From Bacillota bacterium (GTDB taxonomy: Bacteria > Bacillota > Clostridia > Christensenellales > SZUA-584): DNA of 64,000 bases. Both the position numbers and the translations under genes were made by a program. Of this stretch, positions 18,436 through 26,191 are shown one piece after another. The stretch covers positions 12,979-76,978 of the forward strand of contig JAEWWC010000100.1 in the NCBI GenBank assembly GCA_023396555.1. Reading direction: 5' to 3'. The stretch's first letter is position 1, and every line of letters starts with the position of its first letter. Below the pieces are notes generated by a model. The model was not told where the DNA came from and ran no database searches. It saw only the letters and a program-made list of their open reading frames with translations.

Positions 18436-18887
18436 ATGAAGAGGCTTTTTACGGTGGATTTAAAAAGGTGTTTAACGATGTGATGACGGGGACGCGGCGA
18501 CACTTGTGATGGAGCGGCAGAATGCTACGGGACGGATTGGCGAAGTCGCGCCGCTGCTGGATGCGGCGTATGCGTCGATTACCTGCTGGCGGGGCTGGCG
18601 ATAAAGGGGCGTGCCGTCGCTGGTCAGCCGTTTGCGCGACAAGACGGCGGCGGTGCTGGCCGTGTCGGTGCTGACCATCGCTAACGCGCTGCTGGGGTCC
18701 ATGCTGGTGAGGCTGCCCGGCGGCGGGCGCGTTCTCGCTGGTTACGTATCTGCTGCCCGCGCGGTGGCTGTCCGCTTTGGACGTGCTGTGCGCACCGCTG
18801 TGCATCGCGGGGTTCGCGGTTTACGCGGCTGTTGTCAACGTGCTGCCGTTTTTGCTGCGGCGCAAGAGGGGGAATAATAGGGCTTAA
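18436..18887 (+). pseudogene. Decayed small integral-membrane (permease-like) gene
   Basis: The start reads MKRLFTVDLKRCLT, like the N-terminus of ABC-2-type permeases, but stops after 15 residues. Further on, different frames encode hydrophobic helices (AVLAVSVLTIANALLGSMLV; later LDVLCAPLCIAGFAVYAAVV) ending in a basic tail RRKRGNNRA and a stop. At least two frameshifts or deletions separate the pieces. Interpreted as a degenerate membrane gene; the family is uncertain. Confidence 0.5.
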
Positions 18888-18896
18888 GGAAAGACC

Positions 18897-18950
18897 GTGG
18901 AGGCGCTGCCTCCACACCACCGCTCAAGGGACTTGTCCCTTGGGAATCCC
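18897..18950. repeat. Paired-hairpin intergenic repeat
   Basis: Two perfect adjoining stems: GTGGAGGC/GCCTCCAC with a 3-base loop (18897-18915) and CAAGGGAC/GTCCCTTG with a 2-base loop (18925-18942). GC-rich double-hairpin units of this kind are widespread interspersed repeats in clostridial genomes. Only one copy was noticed in this window. Confidence 0.6.
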
Positions 18951-18954
18951 ATCG

Positions 18955-18978
18955 AAAAAATGCCTGACGGCATTTTTT
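18955..18978. terminator. Bidirectional terminator
   Basis: AAAAAATGCC-TGAC-GGCATTTTTT: a symmetric stem flanked by A and T runs, between the decayed membrane gene (+) and the Nudix gene (-). Confidence 0.85.
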
Positions 18979-19040
18979 GTATTATTTTTTAAGTTGGAAT
19001 AAGTAAGGTATCCCAATTGGGTTTATTATATATAATTTTT

Positions 19041-19718
19041 CTACAACAACAGCGCTTTTTGCGCCAGCTTCTTCATTCGTTCACTGCCAAACGATATATC
19101 GATCAGACCCTCATGGGCACGACGGCGCAAATACTCAAACGAGTACGTGATGGACTCGGCGTGGTCGAACGCGAGGCCGCCGCTCTGCAGCGGGGAGATT
19201 TTCTGCATCTGTCCAACGGGCCATGTGACAATTGGGTATAATGTTTCCGTGCTGGTCAGTGTGTATGATGTCTCCACCAAGCCATCCTTTTCTTTAGTTA
19301 CGTAATCGGATAGCTGGAACCACTCCGCTTCTGCCGCGTCGTCGCCCGCGCAGGCCTGTACCTGACTGCGGTCGACCAGCCCAGCAAAGCTGACGGTGAT
19401 CACGCGGTCGCGCGGATCGCGGTCCGGTTCGCCCCAGACAAAAACCTGCTCGATGTATGGGCTGATCAGACCCGTTTCTTCTTCCAGCTCACGCATCGCG
19501 CTGTCCAATATGTCCTCGTCCAGATTCACGAAGCCACCCGGCAGCGCCCAACGGCCTTTGTACGGGTAGCCGCCCCGTTTGATCAGCAGTATGGAGAGGC
19601 CGTTCTCGTCTACGGCGAACAGCGCGGTGTCCGCCGCAACGCCGGGATTGCGGTACTTGGTAGGGTCATAGTTTTTCAGGAACTGCTCTTCCTCGGGGGA
19701 AGACGGGATATATGGCAT
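19041..19718 (-). CDS. Nudix hydrolase
   Basis: Hydrolyses a nucleoside diphosphate linked to another moiety, ADP-ribose being the likely class by size. The 225-residue protein has a complete Nudix box, G-x5-E-x7-REL-x-EETGL, in the segment starting GGFVNLDE. The N-terminal part (PTKYRNPGVAADTALF) and a winged-helix-like C-terminal region match NrtR/YjhB-type ADPR pyrophosphatases and their regulator relatives, so a regulatory role is possible. Start placed at 19718 because TAGGAGG lies just upstream; a longer open frame is not needed. Confidence 0.88.
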   Translation of the reverse strand: MPYIPSSPEEEQFLKNYDPTKYRNPGVAADTALFAVDENGLSILLIKRGGYPYKGRWALPGGFVNLDEDILDSAMRELEEETGLISPYIEQVFVWGEPDRDPRDRVITVSFAGLVDRSQVQACAGDDAAEAEWFQLSDYVTKEKDGLVETSYTLTSTETLYPIVTWPVGQMQKISPLQSGGLAFDHAESITYSFEYLRRRAHEGLIDISFGSERMKKLAQKALLL

Positions 19719-19729
19719 GGATGTACCTC

Positions 19730-20800
19730 CTAACGGCACACGGCGTCGATCACGCCGCCGCCGATGCATTCGTCCCCGATGTACAGCGCAATGTACTGGC
19801 CAGGCGTTACCGCACGCTGGCGCTGTTCGAATTCCACGCGCGCACCGTCGTCCATCAGCGTTACGCGCGCCTGCTGGTCCGGCTGGCGGTAGCGCACCTT
19901 GGCGGTGCAGTCGAATGAACGGCCCTCCGGTTTGTTGATGAAGCTTAAGCCCGTCGCCAGCAGCGCCTCAGAATACAGCGCATCCGGTTCACCCTGCTCC
20001 ACATAGAGTATGTTCTTTGTAACGTCCTTGTCCACCACGAACCAGCGCGCGTCAGAAGCGTCTGTTTTCCCGCCGATGCCTAGTCCGCGCCGCTGCCCCA
20101 ACGTATAATACATCACGCCTTCGTGCCGCCCCACGACTTTTCCCGCCGACGTCATGATGTCGCCGGGCTTTCCGGGCAGGAAGCCGGACAGGAAATCGCG
20201 GAACTTGCGTTCGCCGATGAAGCAGATGCCGGTGGAATCCTTCTTTTCTGCGACGCGCAGGCCGAGCTGAGCCGCCACGGCGCGCACCTCCGTCTTTTGC
20301 ATATCGCCGATGGGGAACATGGCCGCGCCCACCTGCTGCTGCGACAGCATGCACAAAAAATATGTCTGGTCCTTGGAAACGTCGGCGGCGCGCAGCAGAT
20401 GCGGCCCGTTTGAGCGGGCGTAATGGCCGGTGGCAAGCTTCTCCGCGCCCAGCTTACGCGCATGTTCCAGAAACGCCGCGAATTTAATCTCCGAGTTGCA
20501 AAGCACGTCCGGATTGGGAGTGCGCCCGCGCTGGTATTCGCCGAGGAAGTATGTGAACACGCGGTCGTAATATTCCTGCTCGAAGTTGACCGTATAGTAG
20601 GGGATGTCCAGCGTCAGGCAGACGGATTTGACGTCGTCGTAGTCCTGCGCGGCGTTGCAGCCCTGGCCGTCGTCCTGCCAGTTCTTCATGAACACGCCCA
20701 CCACGTCATAACCCTGCTGCTTCAATATATGCGCCGCCACGGCGGAATCTACGCCGCCCGACATGCCGCAGACGATGCGCGTCTTTTTGTTCTCTCTCAA
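19730..20800 (-). CDS. mnmA: tRNA-specific 2-thiouridylase
   Basis: Introduces sulfur at C2 of wobble uridine 34 in tRNA-Lys, -Glu and -Gln. The protein has the PP-loop GMSGGVDSAVAA at its start, the catalytic cysteine in PDVLCNSEIKF, the second active-site cysteine in DSTGICFIGERKF, GHYAR, and a C-terminal beta-barrel (TPGQYIALY, EcIGGGVID). No ATG is available near the start; TTG at 20800, six bases after a CGAGGA element, gives the usual short lead-in before the PP-loop. A TTG at 20818 is an alternative. The Nudix gene follows directly. Confidence 0.95.
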   Translation of the reverse strand: MRENKKTRIVCGMSGGVDSAVAAHILKQQGYDVVGVFMKNWQDDGQGCNAAQDYDDVKSVCLTLDIPYYTVNFEQEYYDRVFTYFLGEYQRGRTPNPDVLCNSEIKFAAFLEHARKLGAEKLATGHYARSNGPHLLRAADVSKDQTYFLCMLSQQQVGAAMFPIGDMQKTEVRAVAAQLGLRVAEKKDSTGICFIGERKFRDFLSGFLPGKPGDIMTSAGKVVGRHEGVMYYTLGQRRGLGIGGKTDASDARWFVVDKDVTKNILYVEQGEPDALYSEALLATGLSFINKPEGRSFDCTAKVRYRQPDQQARVTLMDDGARVEFEQRQRAVTPGQYIALYIGDECIGGGVIDAVCR

Positions 20801-20933
20801 GGCCAGTCCTCGTTCCAAGTTTCTTTACTCATTATACGTTTTTGCGCTCAGGCCGTCAACGAACGCGGCGGACGGTGGAATGCGGCGGATAAAGATGATA
20901 TAGTGGGGACAATACAGGAAGGAGGCTTGCGGC

Positions 20934-21767
20934 ATGAAAGGTACGCACAAAAAGCCCGGCAGGGCGGGCGTTATCAGATGGATCGTCGCCGGAATGGTGA
21001 TCGCGGCGGATCTGTTTGTGTTCGTCTGGCTGTATCCGTTGCTGCAAAGCCATGTGGTGATGGGCGTGTACTCGGCGCAGCAGATGAACGCCAGCGTGAT
21101 GCGCGAATGCGGCATGGGCGTGGATATACCGCGCGCGGACGGCTGGTATCAGCAGATGCTGGTGTTCAATGCGGACAGCTTTTCGGCATGGTCGGGCATC
21201 GATGCCGACATGTCGATACTGTACAGCTTCGGCGCGTTTGATCTGGCGCGGCGCACGTCGTCGCTGTACGACCCCCCCAGCGATAAGTACTCCGCGTTTT
21301 ACGGCGCGTACGTGGTGAAGAAGGACGGCGGCGCTTTCGGCTTCGATGAGGGTGGCGCACTCGATATGGATGAGGTAACGGTGGCGGTGGAATACGACTA
21401 TACGCAGCTGGTGATGGCGAATTTCGGCTGCAAGGAGCCGGTGTTCGAGGTCCGGGATATGACAACGCTGGAGAACGCCGTGTGCGCGGGCAGCGGCGGC
21501 TGGGCGCGCATCGACGCGGAAATGCGTGTCAACGGCGCGGCTCACACATACAAGGAGAATAAGCTGGCCTATCTGCAATACGGTAAGCCGATGCGGATAT
21601 CCAGTCCGGACTTTACTGAGGTTGATATGGTGGGGCGGGTATACGCTAAATACTTCCCCTCATCCGGCTGCACAGTGATGATATACTGCATCGCGCCGGA
21701 CACGGAAACGGTGGACGAATGCGACGCGGGCGCACTGCAGCGGTCGGTGATCGGGGCTTCAAATTAG
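20934..21767 (+). CDS. Hypothetical membrane-anchored protein
   Basis: Not recognised. The 277-residue protein has a basic N-terminus, one transmembrane helix at about residues 13-36 and an extracytoplasmic domain with aromatic-rich, beta-type sequence and several cysteines. Preceded by GGAGG. Its last 9 bases overlap, tail to tail, the end of the DUF3842 gene. No neighbour gives a functional hint. Confidence 0.7.
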   Translation: MKGTHKKPGRAGVIRWIVAGMVIAADLFVFVWLYPLLQSHVVMGVYSAQQMNASVMRECGMGVDIPRADGWYQQMLVFNADSFSAWSGIDADMSILYSFGAFDLARRTSSLYDPPSDKYSAFYGAYVVKKDGGAFGFDEGGALDMDEVTVAVEYDYTQLVMANFGCKEPVFEVRDMTTLENAVCAGSGGWARIDAEMRVNGAAHTYKENKLAYLQYGKPMRISSPDFTEVDMVGRVYAKYFPSSGCTVMIYCIAPDTETVDECDAGALQRSVIGASN

Positions 21768-22169
21768 GTCGGCGATAGCCTGCGCCGCCAGCTCGATGAG
21801 TTCCTTGGCGGGCATGTCGGTTGTACCGGGGATGATGAAGTTGCATCGGGATATGGGGATCAGCACCTTTTTGGCGGGGCTTTCGGCGATGGCACGCGCC
21901 ATGCGCGGCGTGATTTCGCCCAGCATGCCGCTGGCCGCGATGATGCCGAGACCACCGACGACGACGTCCGCGCTGCGCGCGCCCATACAGACCGCGTTTT
22001 CTCCGGTGGCGCATTCATGCGCACCACCCTTTTTCATGGCGGCGGTGGCGGCTATGTTGGTGCCGACCGCGGTCAGGCGTATGCGCTCGCCGCACTTTTC
22101 GGTCAGCTTCTTTACGATGGATGCGCCAAGTCCCCCGCCCTGGGCGTCCACAACAACGACATGCAGCAT
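21759..22169 (-). CDS. DUF3842 family protein
   Basis: Small cytosolic protein of unknown function widespread in clostridia. The 136-residue product starts with a nucleotide-binding-like VVVVDAQGGGLGASIVKKL loop, has GTNIAATAAMKKGG, and ends with a helical tail. Start placed at ATG 22169 because GGGGGA precedes it; an in-frame ATG at 22190 lacks a ribosome site. It converges on the anchored-protein gene. Confidence 0.75.
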   Translation of the reverse strand: MLHVVVVDAQGGGLGASIVKKLTEKCGERIRLTAVGTNIAATAAMKKGGAHECATGENAVCMGARSADVVVGGLGIIAASGMLGEITPRMARAIAESPAKKVLIPISRCNFIIPGTTDMPAKELIELAAQAIADLI

Positions 22170-22334
22170 AACAGTTCCCCCGTCGCTCATTATATACCGC
22201 CTGGCTATGCCGGACAAGCATGATATAGTAGCGGATATTTGTTTAAGCCGATATTCTGCAATGCAGTGAGGAATGAGGGCGCTATAATACAGATGGAACG
22301 TTGTCCGGGTTCTTAACAAAAGTGCAGAATGTGT

Positions 22335-22363
22335 TTGGCAATAATTTCGCCGCCAGTTATATT
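22335..22363 (+). promoter_or_regulatory. Sigma-A promoter for fba
   Basis: TTGGCA, exactly 17 bases, TATATT, ~90 bases before the aldolase start codon. The leader in between is AT-rich with no clear structure. Confidence 0.7.
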
Positions 22364-22454
22364 TTTTTCTTTAAAAGGATGGTAATATAATATATAATAC
22401 GCTACTGAGGGGTATATCGATTTTTATTATCGATTTAAATAAGGAGGAAATACA

Positions 22455-23384
22455 ATGCCATTAGTAACCACAACCGAAATGTTTAAGAAGGCGTACGAAG
22501 GCGGCTATGCCATCGGTGCGTTCAACGTGAACAACATGGAGATCGTTCAGGGTATCACTGAGGCGGCCAAAGAGCTGAACGCCCCGCTGATCCTTCAGGT
22601 TTCCAAGGGCGCGCGCGCCTATGCCAACCCGATCTACCTGCGCAAGCTGGTGGAAGCGGCGCTGGAAGACACCGGCCTGCCGATCTGCCTGCACCTCGAC
22701 CACGGCGATACGTTCGAGACCTGCAAAGACTGCATCGATGGCGGCTTTACGTCCGTTATGATCGACGGCTCGCACCATTCGTTTGAGGAAAACATCGCGC
22801 TGACCAAGAAGGTCGTTGAGTACGCGCACGACCGCGGTGTGGTGGTGGAAGCGGAGCTGGGACGTCTGGCCGGCGTGGAAGATGAGGTCAACGTATCGGC
22901 TGAGGATTCATCCTACACCCATCCCGGAGAGGTGGAAGAGTTCGTCAGCAAGACGGGCGTGGATTCTCTGGCTATCGCCATCGGGACAAGCCACGGCGCG
23001 TTCAAGTTCAAAGGCGAGCCCAAGCTGCGTTTTGACATTCTGGCCGAGATCGAAAGGAAGATTCCCGGCTTCCCGATCGTGCTGCACGGCGCTTCGTCCG
23101 TTATACCGGAATACGTCGAGATGATCAACAAATACGGCGGCAGCATGCCGGGCGCACAGGGCGTTCCGGAGGAGATGTTGCGTCAGGCGGCCAAGAGCGC
23201 GGTCTGTAAAATCAACATCGACTCCGACTTGCGTCTGGCTATGACGGGCACGCTGCGCAAATACTTTGCGGAGAATCCGTCTCACTTTGACCCCCGGCAG
23301 TATCTGAAGCCGGCACGCTCCGCCATCAAAGAGATGGTCAAGCACAAGATCGAAGTGGTGCTGGGCTGCGCGGGCAAAGCGTGA
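22455..23384 (+). CDS. fba: Class II fructose-1,6-bisphosphate aldolase
   Basis: Glycolytic/gluconeogenic zinc aldolase cleaving fructose 1,6-bisphosphate to two triose phosphates. The 309-residue protein shows HLDHGD at residues 80-85 (catalytic Asp82 and zinc ligand His83), DGSHHSFEENI, the Glu of EAELGRLAG, GTSHGAFKF and LHGASSV with further metal and phosphate ligands, and NIDSDLR. Strong AAGGAGG site, own promoter and terminator. Close relatives act on tagatose 1,6-bisphosphate, but the isolated core-gene setting favours the glycolytic role. Confidence 0.95.
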   Translation: MPLVTTTEMFKKAYEGGYAIGAFNVNNMEIVQGITEAAKELNAPLILQVSKGARAYANPIYLRKLVEAALEDTGLPICLHLDHGDTFETCKDCIDGGFTSVMIDGSHHSFEENIALTKKVVEYAHDRGVVVEAELGRLAGVEDEVNVSAEDSSYTHPGEVEEFVSKTGVDSLAIAIGTSHGAFKFKGEPKLRFDILAEIERKIPGFPIVLHGASSVIPEYVEMINKYGGSMPGAQGVPEEMLRQAAKSAVCKINIDSDLRLAMTGTLRKYFAENPSHFDPRQYLKPARSAIKEMVKHKIEVVLGCAGKA

Positions 23385-23400
23385 AATCAGTATGACAATG

Positions 23401-23436
23401 ATCCGGCGTTTGGATGACAGGCGCCGGATTTTTTTC
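23401..23436 (+). terminator. Terminator of fba
   Basis: ATCCGGCG/CGCCGGAT stem followed by six Ts, 16 bases after the stop codon. Confidence 0.9.
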
Positions 23437-23550
23437 ATTTTGCAGCTCGGGAGTGGAGCGTGCAATACTCCATGGAATTTTACATAGCACGGAAGTTTTC
23501 TTCCGCGTGCTGATGTATAATAGATAAAAAGCGGCATTGCGGAGGATACA

Positions 23551-24525
23551 TTGCACAACGGTTTTTGGAGCTTATTGAAATACAGAATGGGCTCAAACGC
23601 AAAGCATGCGCTTAAGAGAACTGCGGCGCTGGCGCTGCTGTCTTTGGTGATGCTGGCGGCGGGCTGTACGTCGCTGTCGGACATGTTCGGCCTCGGGGGC
23701 GGGGAGGAACAGCCGGAGCCATTGGTGAATGGCACCACGACGGGCAATACACTCAACGGTGGCTTTGCGGTTAAGGACGGCAACGACCTGCTTGTGTATT
23801 ATACGAGCGGCAATGCATATCCCAAAGGCAGCCTTGTCCGGTCCAATCCGGAAACGGGGGAGAATAGCCTGGTAATGGATGAAGCCGGGCTGTACATGAA
23901 TCTGAAGGATGGCGTGCTGTATTATTGTCTAGGGGACGGCATATATCGCGCAAGGCTGGATGCGCCACAGCCGGAACGCCTGCTGGAAGGGGAGTATACG
24001 CTGCTCCAGATTTCCGGCAGCAAGATGTATTATATCAGCGGCGGTGCGGTGGGATGCGCGTCTTTGGACGGCGAACCGGCGGAGCTGTCTGCGATTGACA
24101 ACGCGTCATGCCTTAACGTCTATGGCGACAGGCTGTATTGGACCGACACCGAAAGCGGACAGATATGTCGTTCTGATCTGGACGGTGGCGATCGGAACGT
24201 GCTATACGACAAACCGGTGGATATGTTCTATATCATCGACGATGTGATCTATTTCATCGACGGGGCGGATGGATTACTGAAACGTATAGCGCTGGAGATA
24301 GATCCGGAAACGCTGGAAACGCTGACGGCAGAGGCCTGCAGCGGCTTCAATATAAACCGCAGTGGGCTATATTATACGCTGAGTAACGACGGGTTGTGCT
24401 ACAACGCGGGTGTGGATGGACTGCAGGCGCGCGCGATTGAAGATTTGGGCAGCAGCGCATGGCATCGGGTGTGCATGTTCGGTGAGGGGGCAATGATCGT
24501 CAGACAGGAGGACCTTCCGTCATAG
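23551..24525 (+). CDS. Lipoprotein with DUF5050-type beta-propeller repeats
   Basis: Probable surface lipoprotein. The 324-residue product begins at TTG with GCGGAGG upstream, has a 30-residue basic/hydrophobic signal and the lipobox LAAGC near residue 39, then repeated short units of the type DGVLYY.. / DRLYWTDTE.. / DDVIYFIDG.., which are the repeating strands of DUF5050/LDL-receptor YWTD-like propellers. Ligand unknown. It precedes bofA by 60 bases with no terminator between, so co-transcription is possible. Confidence 0.78.
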   Translation: MHNGFWSLLKYRMGSNAKHALKRTAALALLSLVMLAAGCTSLSDMFGLGGGEEQPEPLVNGTTTGNTLNGGFAVKDGNDLLVYYTSGNAYPKGSLVRSNPETGENSLVMDEAGLYMNLKDGVLYYCLGDGIYRARLDAPQPERLLEGEYTLLQISGSKMYYISGGAVGCASLDGEPAELSAIDNASCLNVYGDRLYWTDTESGQICRSDLDGGDRNVLYDKPVDMFYIIDDVIYFIDGADGLLKRIALEIDPETLETLTAEACSGFNINRSGLYYTLSNDGLCYNAGVDGLQARAIEDLGSSAWHRVCMFGEGAMIVRQEDLPS

Positions 24526-24584
24526 AGACGCTGGCCGCCGCATAATTATGAAATATACCATGCGGCTTTAAGGGGGCGTCTCGA

Positions 24585-24860
24585 ATGGGGCTGGGCATTG
24601 ATTTCCAGGTTGTACTGTTCTTCGCACTCGGCCTCATACTTCTGTATTTTACCGGGTGGCTGCTGCTTGCCCCCTTAAAGTTTATCATGAAGCTACTGGT
24701 AAGCGGGCTGCTGGGCGGCCTGATGCTGGTGATCATCAATCTGGTCGGCGGCATTTTTTCTGTCACCATTGCCATCAACCCTTTGAGCGCTGTGATAGCC
24801 GGCTATTTCGGCATGCCCGGTATCATATTGCTGCTGCTGCTGAAGCTGATACTCGTATAG
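24585..24860 (+). CDS. bofA: BofA-family protein (pro-sigma-K processing inhibitor)
   Basis: In Bacillus, BofA holds the SpoIVFB protease inactive in the outer forespore membrane until engulfment. The 91-residue, almost wholly hydrophobic protein matches BofA in size and in the motifs APLKFIMKLLVSGLLGG, NLVGG and NPLSAVIAGYFGMPGI. AAGGGGG lies upstream. Its presence is the best single sign that the organism is an endospore former or descends from one. Confidence 0.88.
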   Translation: MGLGIDFQVVLFFALGLILLYFTGWLLLAPLKFIMKLLVSGLLGGLMLVIINLVGGIFSVTIAINPLSAVIAGYFGMPGIILLLLLKLILV

Positions 24861-24906
24861 CTAGTATTCTCAACGGCGGGCTTAACTACGGAATATGGAC
24901 CACAAT

Positions 24907-24936
24907 AAAAGCCCCTTCAAGGGGCCTTTACTTTGG
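24907..24936. terminator. Terminator between bofA and the iron locus
   Basis: GCCCC-TTCAA-GGGGC stem flanked by an A-rich left side and CTTTACTTT on the right; may act in both directions. Confidence 0.75.
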
Positions 24937-24971
24937 ATGTATACATATGACAGTGAGGAACTAAAAACTGA

Positions 24972-25133
24972 TCAGTGACGCTGAGCATCTTTGGACGACG
25001 GGCATGATGCTGAGTGAGCACACCCGCTGCATCCGGCACAAGGAGATTCGCCTCTTTGCCTGCGGCGTATCAGCCGGAAAATCACAAATGCCACTGAGGC
25101 GGCGATGACAGCCAGAATGATATAGTCTACCAT
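24972..25133 (-). CDS. FeoB-associated Cys-rich membrane protein, 53 residues
   Basis: Small single-span membrane protein normally found beside feoB. It reads MVDYIILAVIAASVAFVIF (membrane helix), a basic stretch RLIRRRQRG, and a cysteine tail C-x2-C-x2-C-x5-C. The helix-basic-CxxCxxC plan fits the FeoB-associated/P12 family, proposed to aid ferrous iron handling. AGGAAGGA lies upstream. An operator-like box sits 20 bases before the start. Confidence 0.85.
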   Translation of the reverse strand: MVDYIILAVIAASVAFVIFRLIRRRQRGESPCAGCSGCAHSASCPSSKDAQRH

Positions 25134-25152
25134 GGGAATCATCCTTCCTAAT

Positions 25153-25168
25153 ATTAGCGAGGGCTAAC
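25153..25168 (-). promoter_or_regulatory. Operator-like box upstream of the FeoB-associated gene
   Basis: Sixteen-base inverted repeat reading, on the minus strand, GTTAGCCCTCGCTAAT: TTAGC-N4-GCTAA. It matches the two boxes before feoA, which suggests a common metal regulator of DtxR/MntR type. The regulator gene is not in the window. Confidence 0.7.
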
Positions 25169-25221
25169 TATTTGACTTAAATATATGGATGCTGTATGCA
25201 TCCAATTCGCGGGCGGCTGTA

Positions 25222-25431
25222 TCAGACAGCGATACGGTTGGCCAGAGATTTATCCAGCGCCACCCGTGTATCCTTCACGTTGACGATCAGGTTGCCGGCT
25301 ACGCGAGATACGATGGAAATCTGTTCACCTTCCACAAAACCGAGACGGTTCAGAAAACGAATTGTTTCATCCTTGCCGGATATCTTTTTGATGTTGACCT
25401 GCTCCCCTTCATTGACCAGAGTCAGCGGCAT
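25222..25431 (-). CDS. feoA: FeoA-domain ferrous iron transport protein
   Basis: SH3-like small cytosolic partner of the Fe(II) transporter FeoB. The 69-residue protein has MPLTLVNEGEQVNIKKI, the GFVEGEQISIV strand pattern and ends in VALDKSLANRIAV, the canonical FeoA C-terminus. AAAGGAGG ribosome site. The feoB gene expected to follow is missing: the next frame downstream on this strand is the small FeoB-associated gene after 88 bases. Promoter carries two operator boxes. Confidence 0.93.
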   Translation of the reverse strand: MPLTLVNEGEQVNIKKISGKDETIRFLNRLGFVEGEQISIVSRVAGNLIVNVKDTRVALDKSLANRIAV

Positions 25432-25463
25432 TTGAATTTCCTCCTTTAAGCAAACCCGATGAT

Positions 25464-25479
25464 GTTAGCCATTTCTAAC
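25464..25479 (-). promoter_or_regulatory. feoA operator box, proximal (perfect palindrome)
   Basis: GTTAG-N6-CTAAC, a perfect 5-bp inverted repeat just downstream of the -10 element, covering the likely transcription start. Confidence 0.75.
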
Positions 25480-25486
25480 TAATAAA

Positions 25487-25515
25487 AGTTTATCATGGCT
25501 AACTCTCGTTGTCAA
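25487..25515 (-). promoter_or_regulatory. feoA promoter with embedded distal operator box
   Basis: Minus strand: perfect TTGACA (25510-25515), 17-base spacer, TAAACT. The imperfect box GTTAGCCATGATAAAC at 25488-25503 lies inside spacer and -10, so a bound repressor would block RNA polymerase directly. Confidence 0.75.
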
Positions 25516-25645
25516 CATCTCTTTTTATGATAATATAAAAATATAAAATTCAATGGAAAAGGCCGTTGTTAAGCCAATTATTTTGCTTGCTTTTTAATAT
25601 GCAGCGTGTTAAAATACCCCTGCTGTAGATTTTTTGGAGGTTGAA

Positions 25646-26035
25646 ATGGCCGCTGTAGTGCTTGTCATCGAAATTGTCCTTTGTCTGTTCTCATTGTTTA
25701 TGATCGCCGTTGTGCTGCTTCAGTCGGGCAAGAGCGCCGGGCTGACGGGCGATATCGGCGGCGCTGCTGAATCTTTCCTTGGAAAGAGCAAGGCAAAAAC
25801 ATATGAGGGAACGCTGAAGAAACTCACGAAGATTGCGGCTGTGGGCATCATGGTGCTCGCAATCGCGCTGGTGCTTATCCAGGTGTATGTGATGCCCAAT
25901 GTGTCAAACACTGAGGCGCCGCAAGCCACGCCCACGGCAACGGTGAGCGCACAAGCCACGGATGAAGCTGCCGCGGACGTATCGCCTGAGGTTTCTCCCG
26001 CTGCGACACAGACCGCCGGGACCGAATCTGAATGA
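25646..26035 (+). CDS. secG: Preprotein translocase subunit SecG
   Basis: Small accessory subunit of the SecYEG channel. Two hydrophobic helices flank the family loop LLQSGKSAGLTGDIGGAAESFLG. At 129 residues it is longer than usual (~75-80) because of a C-terminal Thr/Ala/Pro/Glu-rich tail of about 45 residues, probably disordered. ATG at 25646 is chosen because GGAGG stands 5 bases upstream. The secG-rnr-smpB-ssrA order is the standard Firmicute arrangement. Confidence 0.94.
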   Translation: MAAVVLVIEIVLCLFSLFMIAVVLLQSGKSAGLTGDIGGAAESFLGKSKAKTYEGTLKKLTKIAAVGIMVLAIALVLIQVYVMPNVSNTEAPQATPTATVSAQATDEAAADVSPEVSPAATQTAGTESE

Positions 26036-26058
26036 TTTAAAGGGACAACCAGCTGTTG

Positions 26059-26090
26059 ACGCCTTTCCGAATTTACGGGAAGGCGTTTTT
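26059..26090 (+). terminator. Terminator after secG
   Basis: ACGCCTTTCC pairs with GGGAAGGCGT (one wobble) and is followed by Ts. Partial read-through into rnr is possible, as in related genomes. Confidence 0.85.
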
Positions 26091-26191
26091 GGTTTGCATG
26101 GCAGTTTTTAAAGTGAGTTGATAGCTATTGGAAGGAAAGCGGCGCTATTGCATAACATAAACATATTGACGGATATAAAGAGGAGAAGAAA

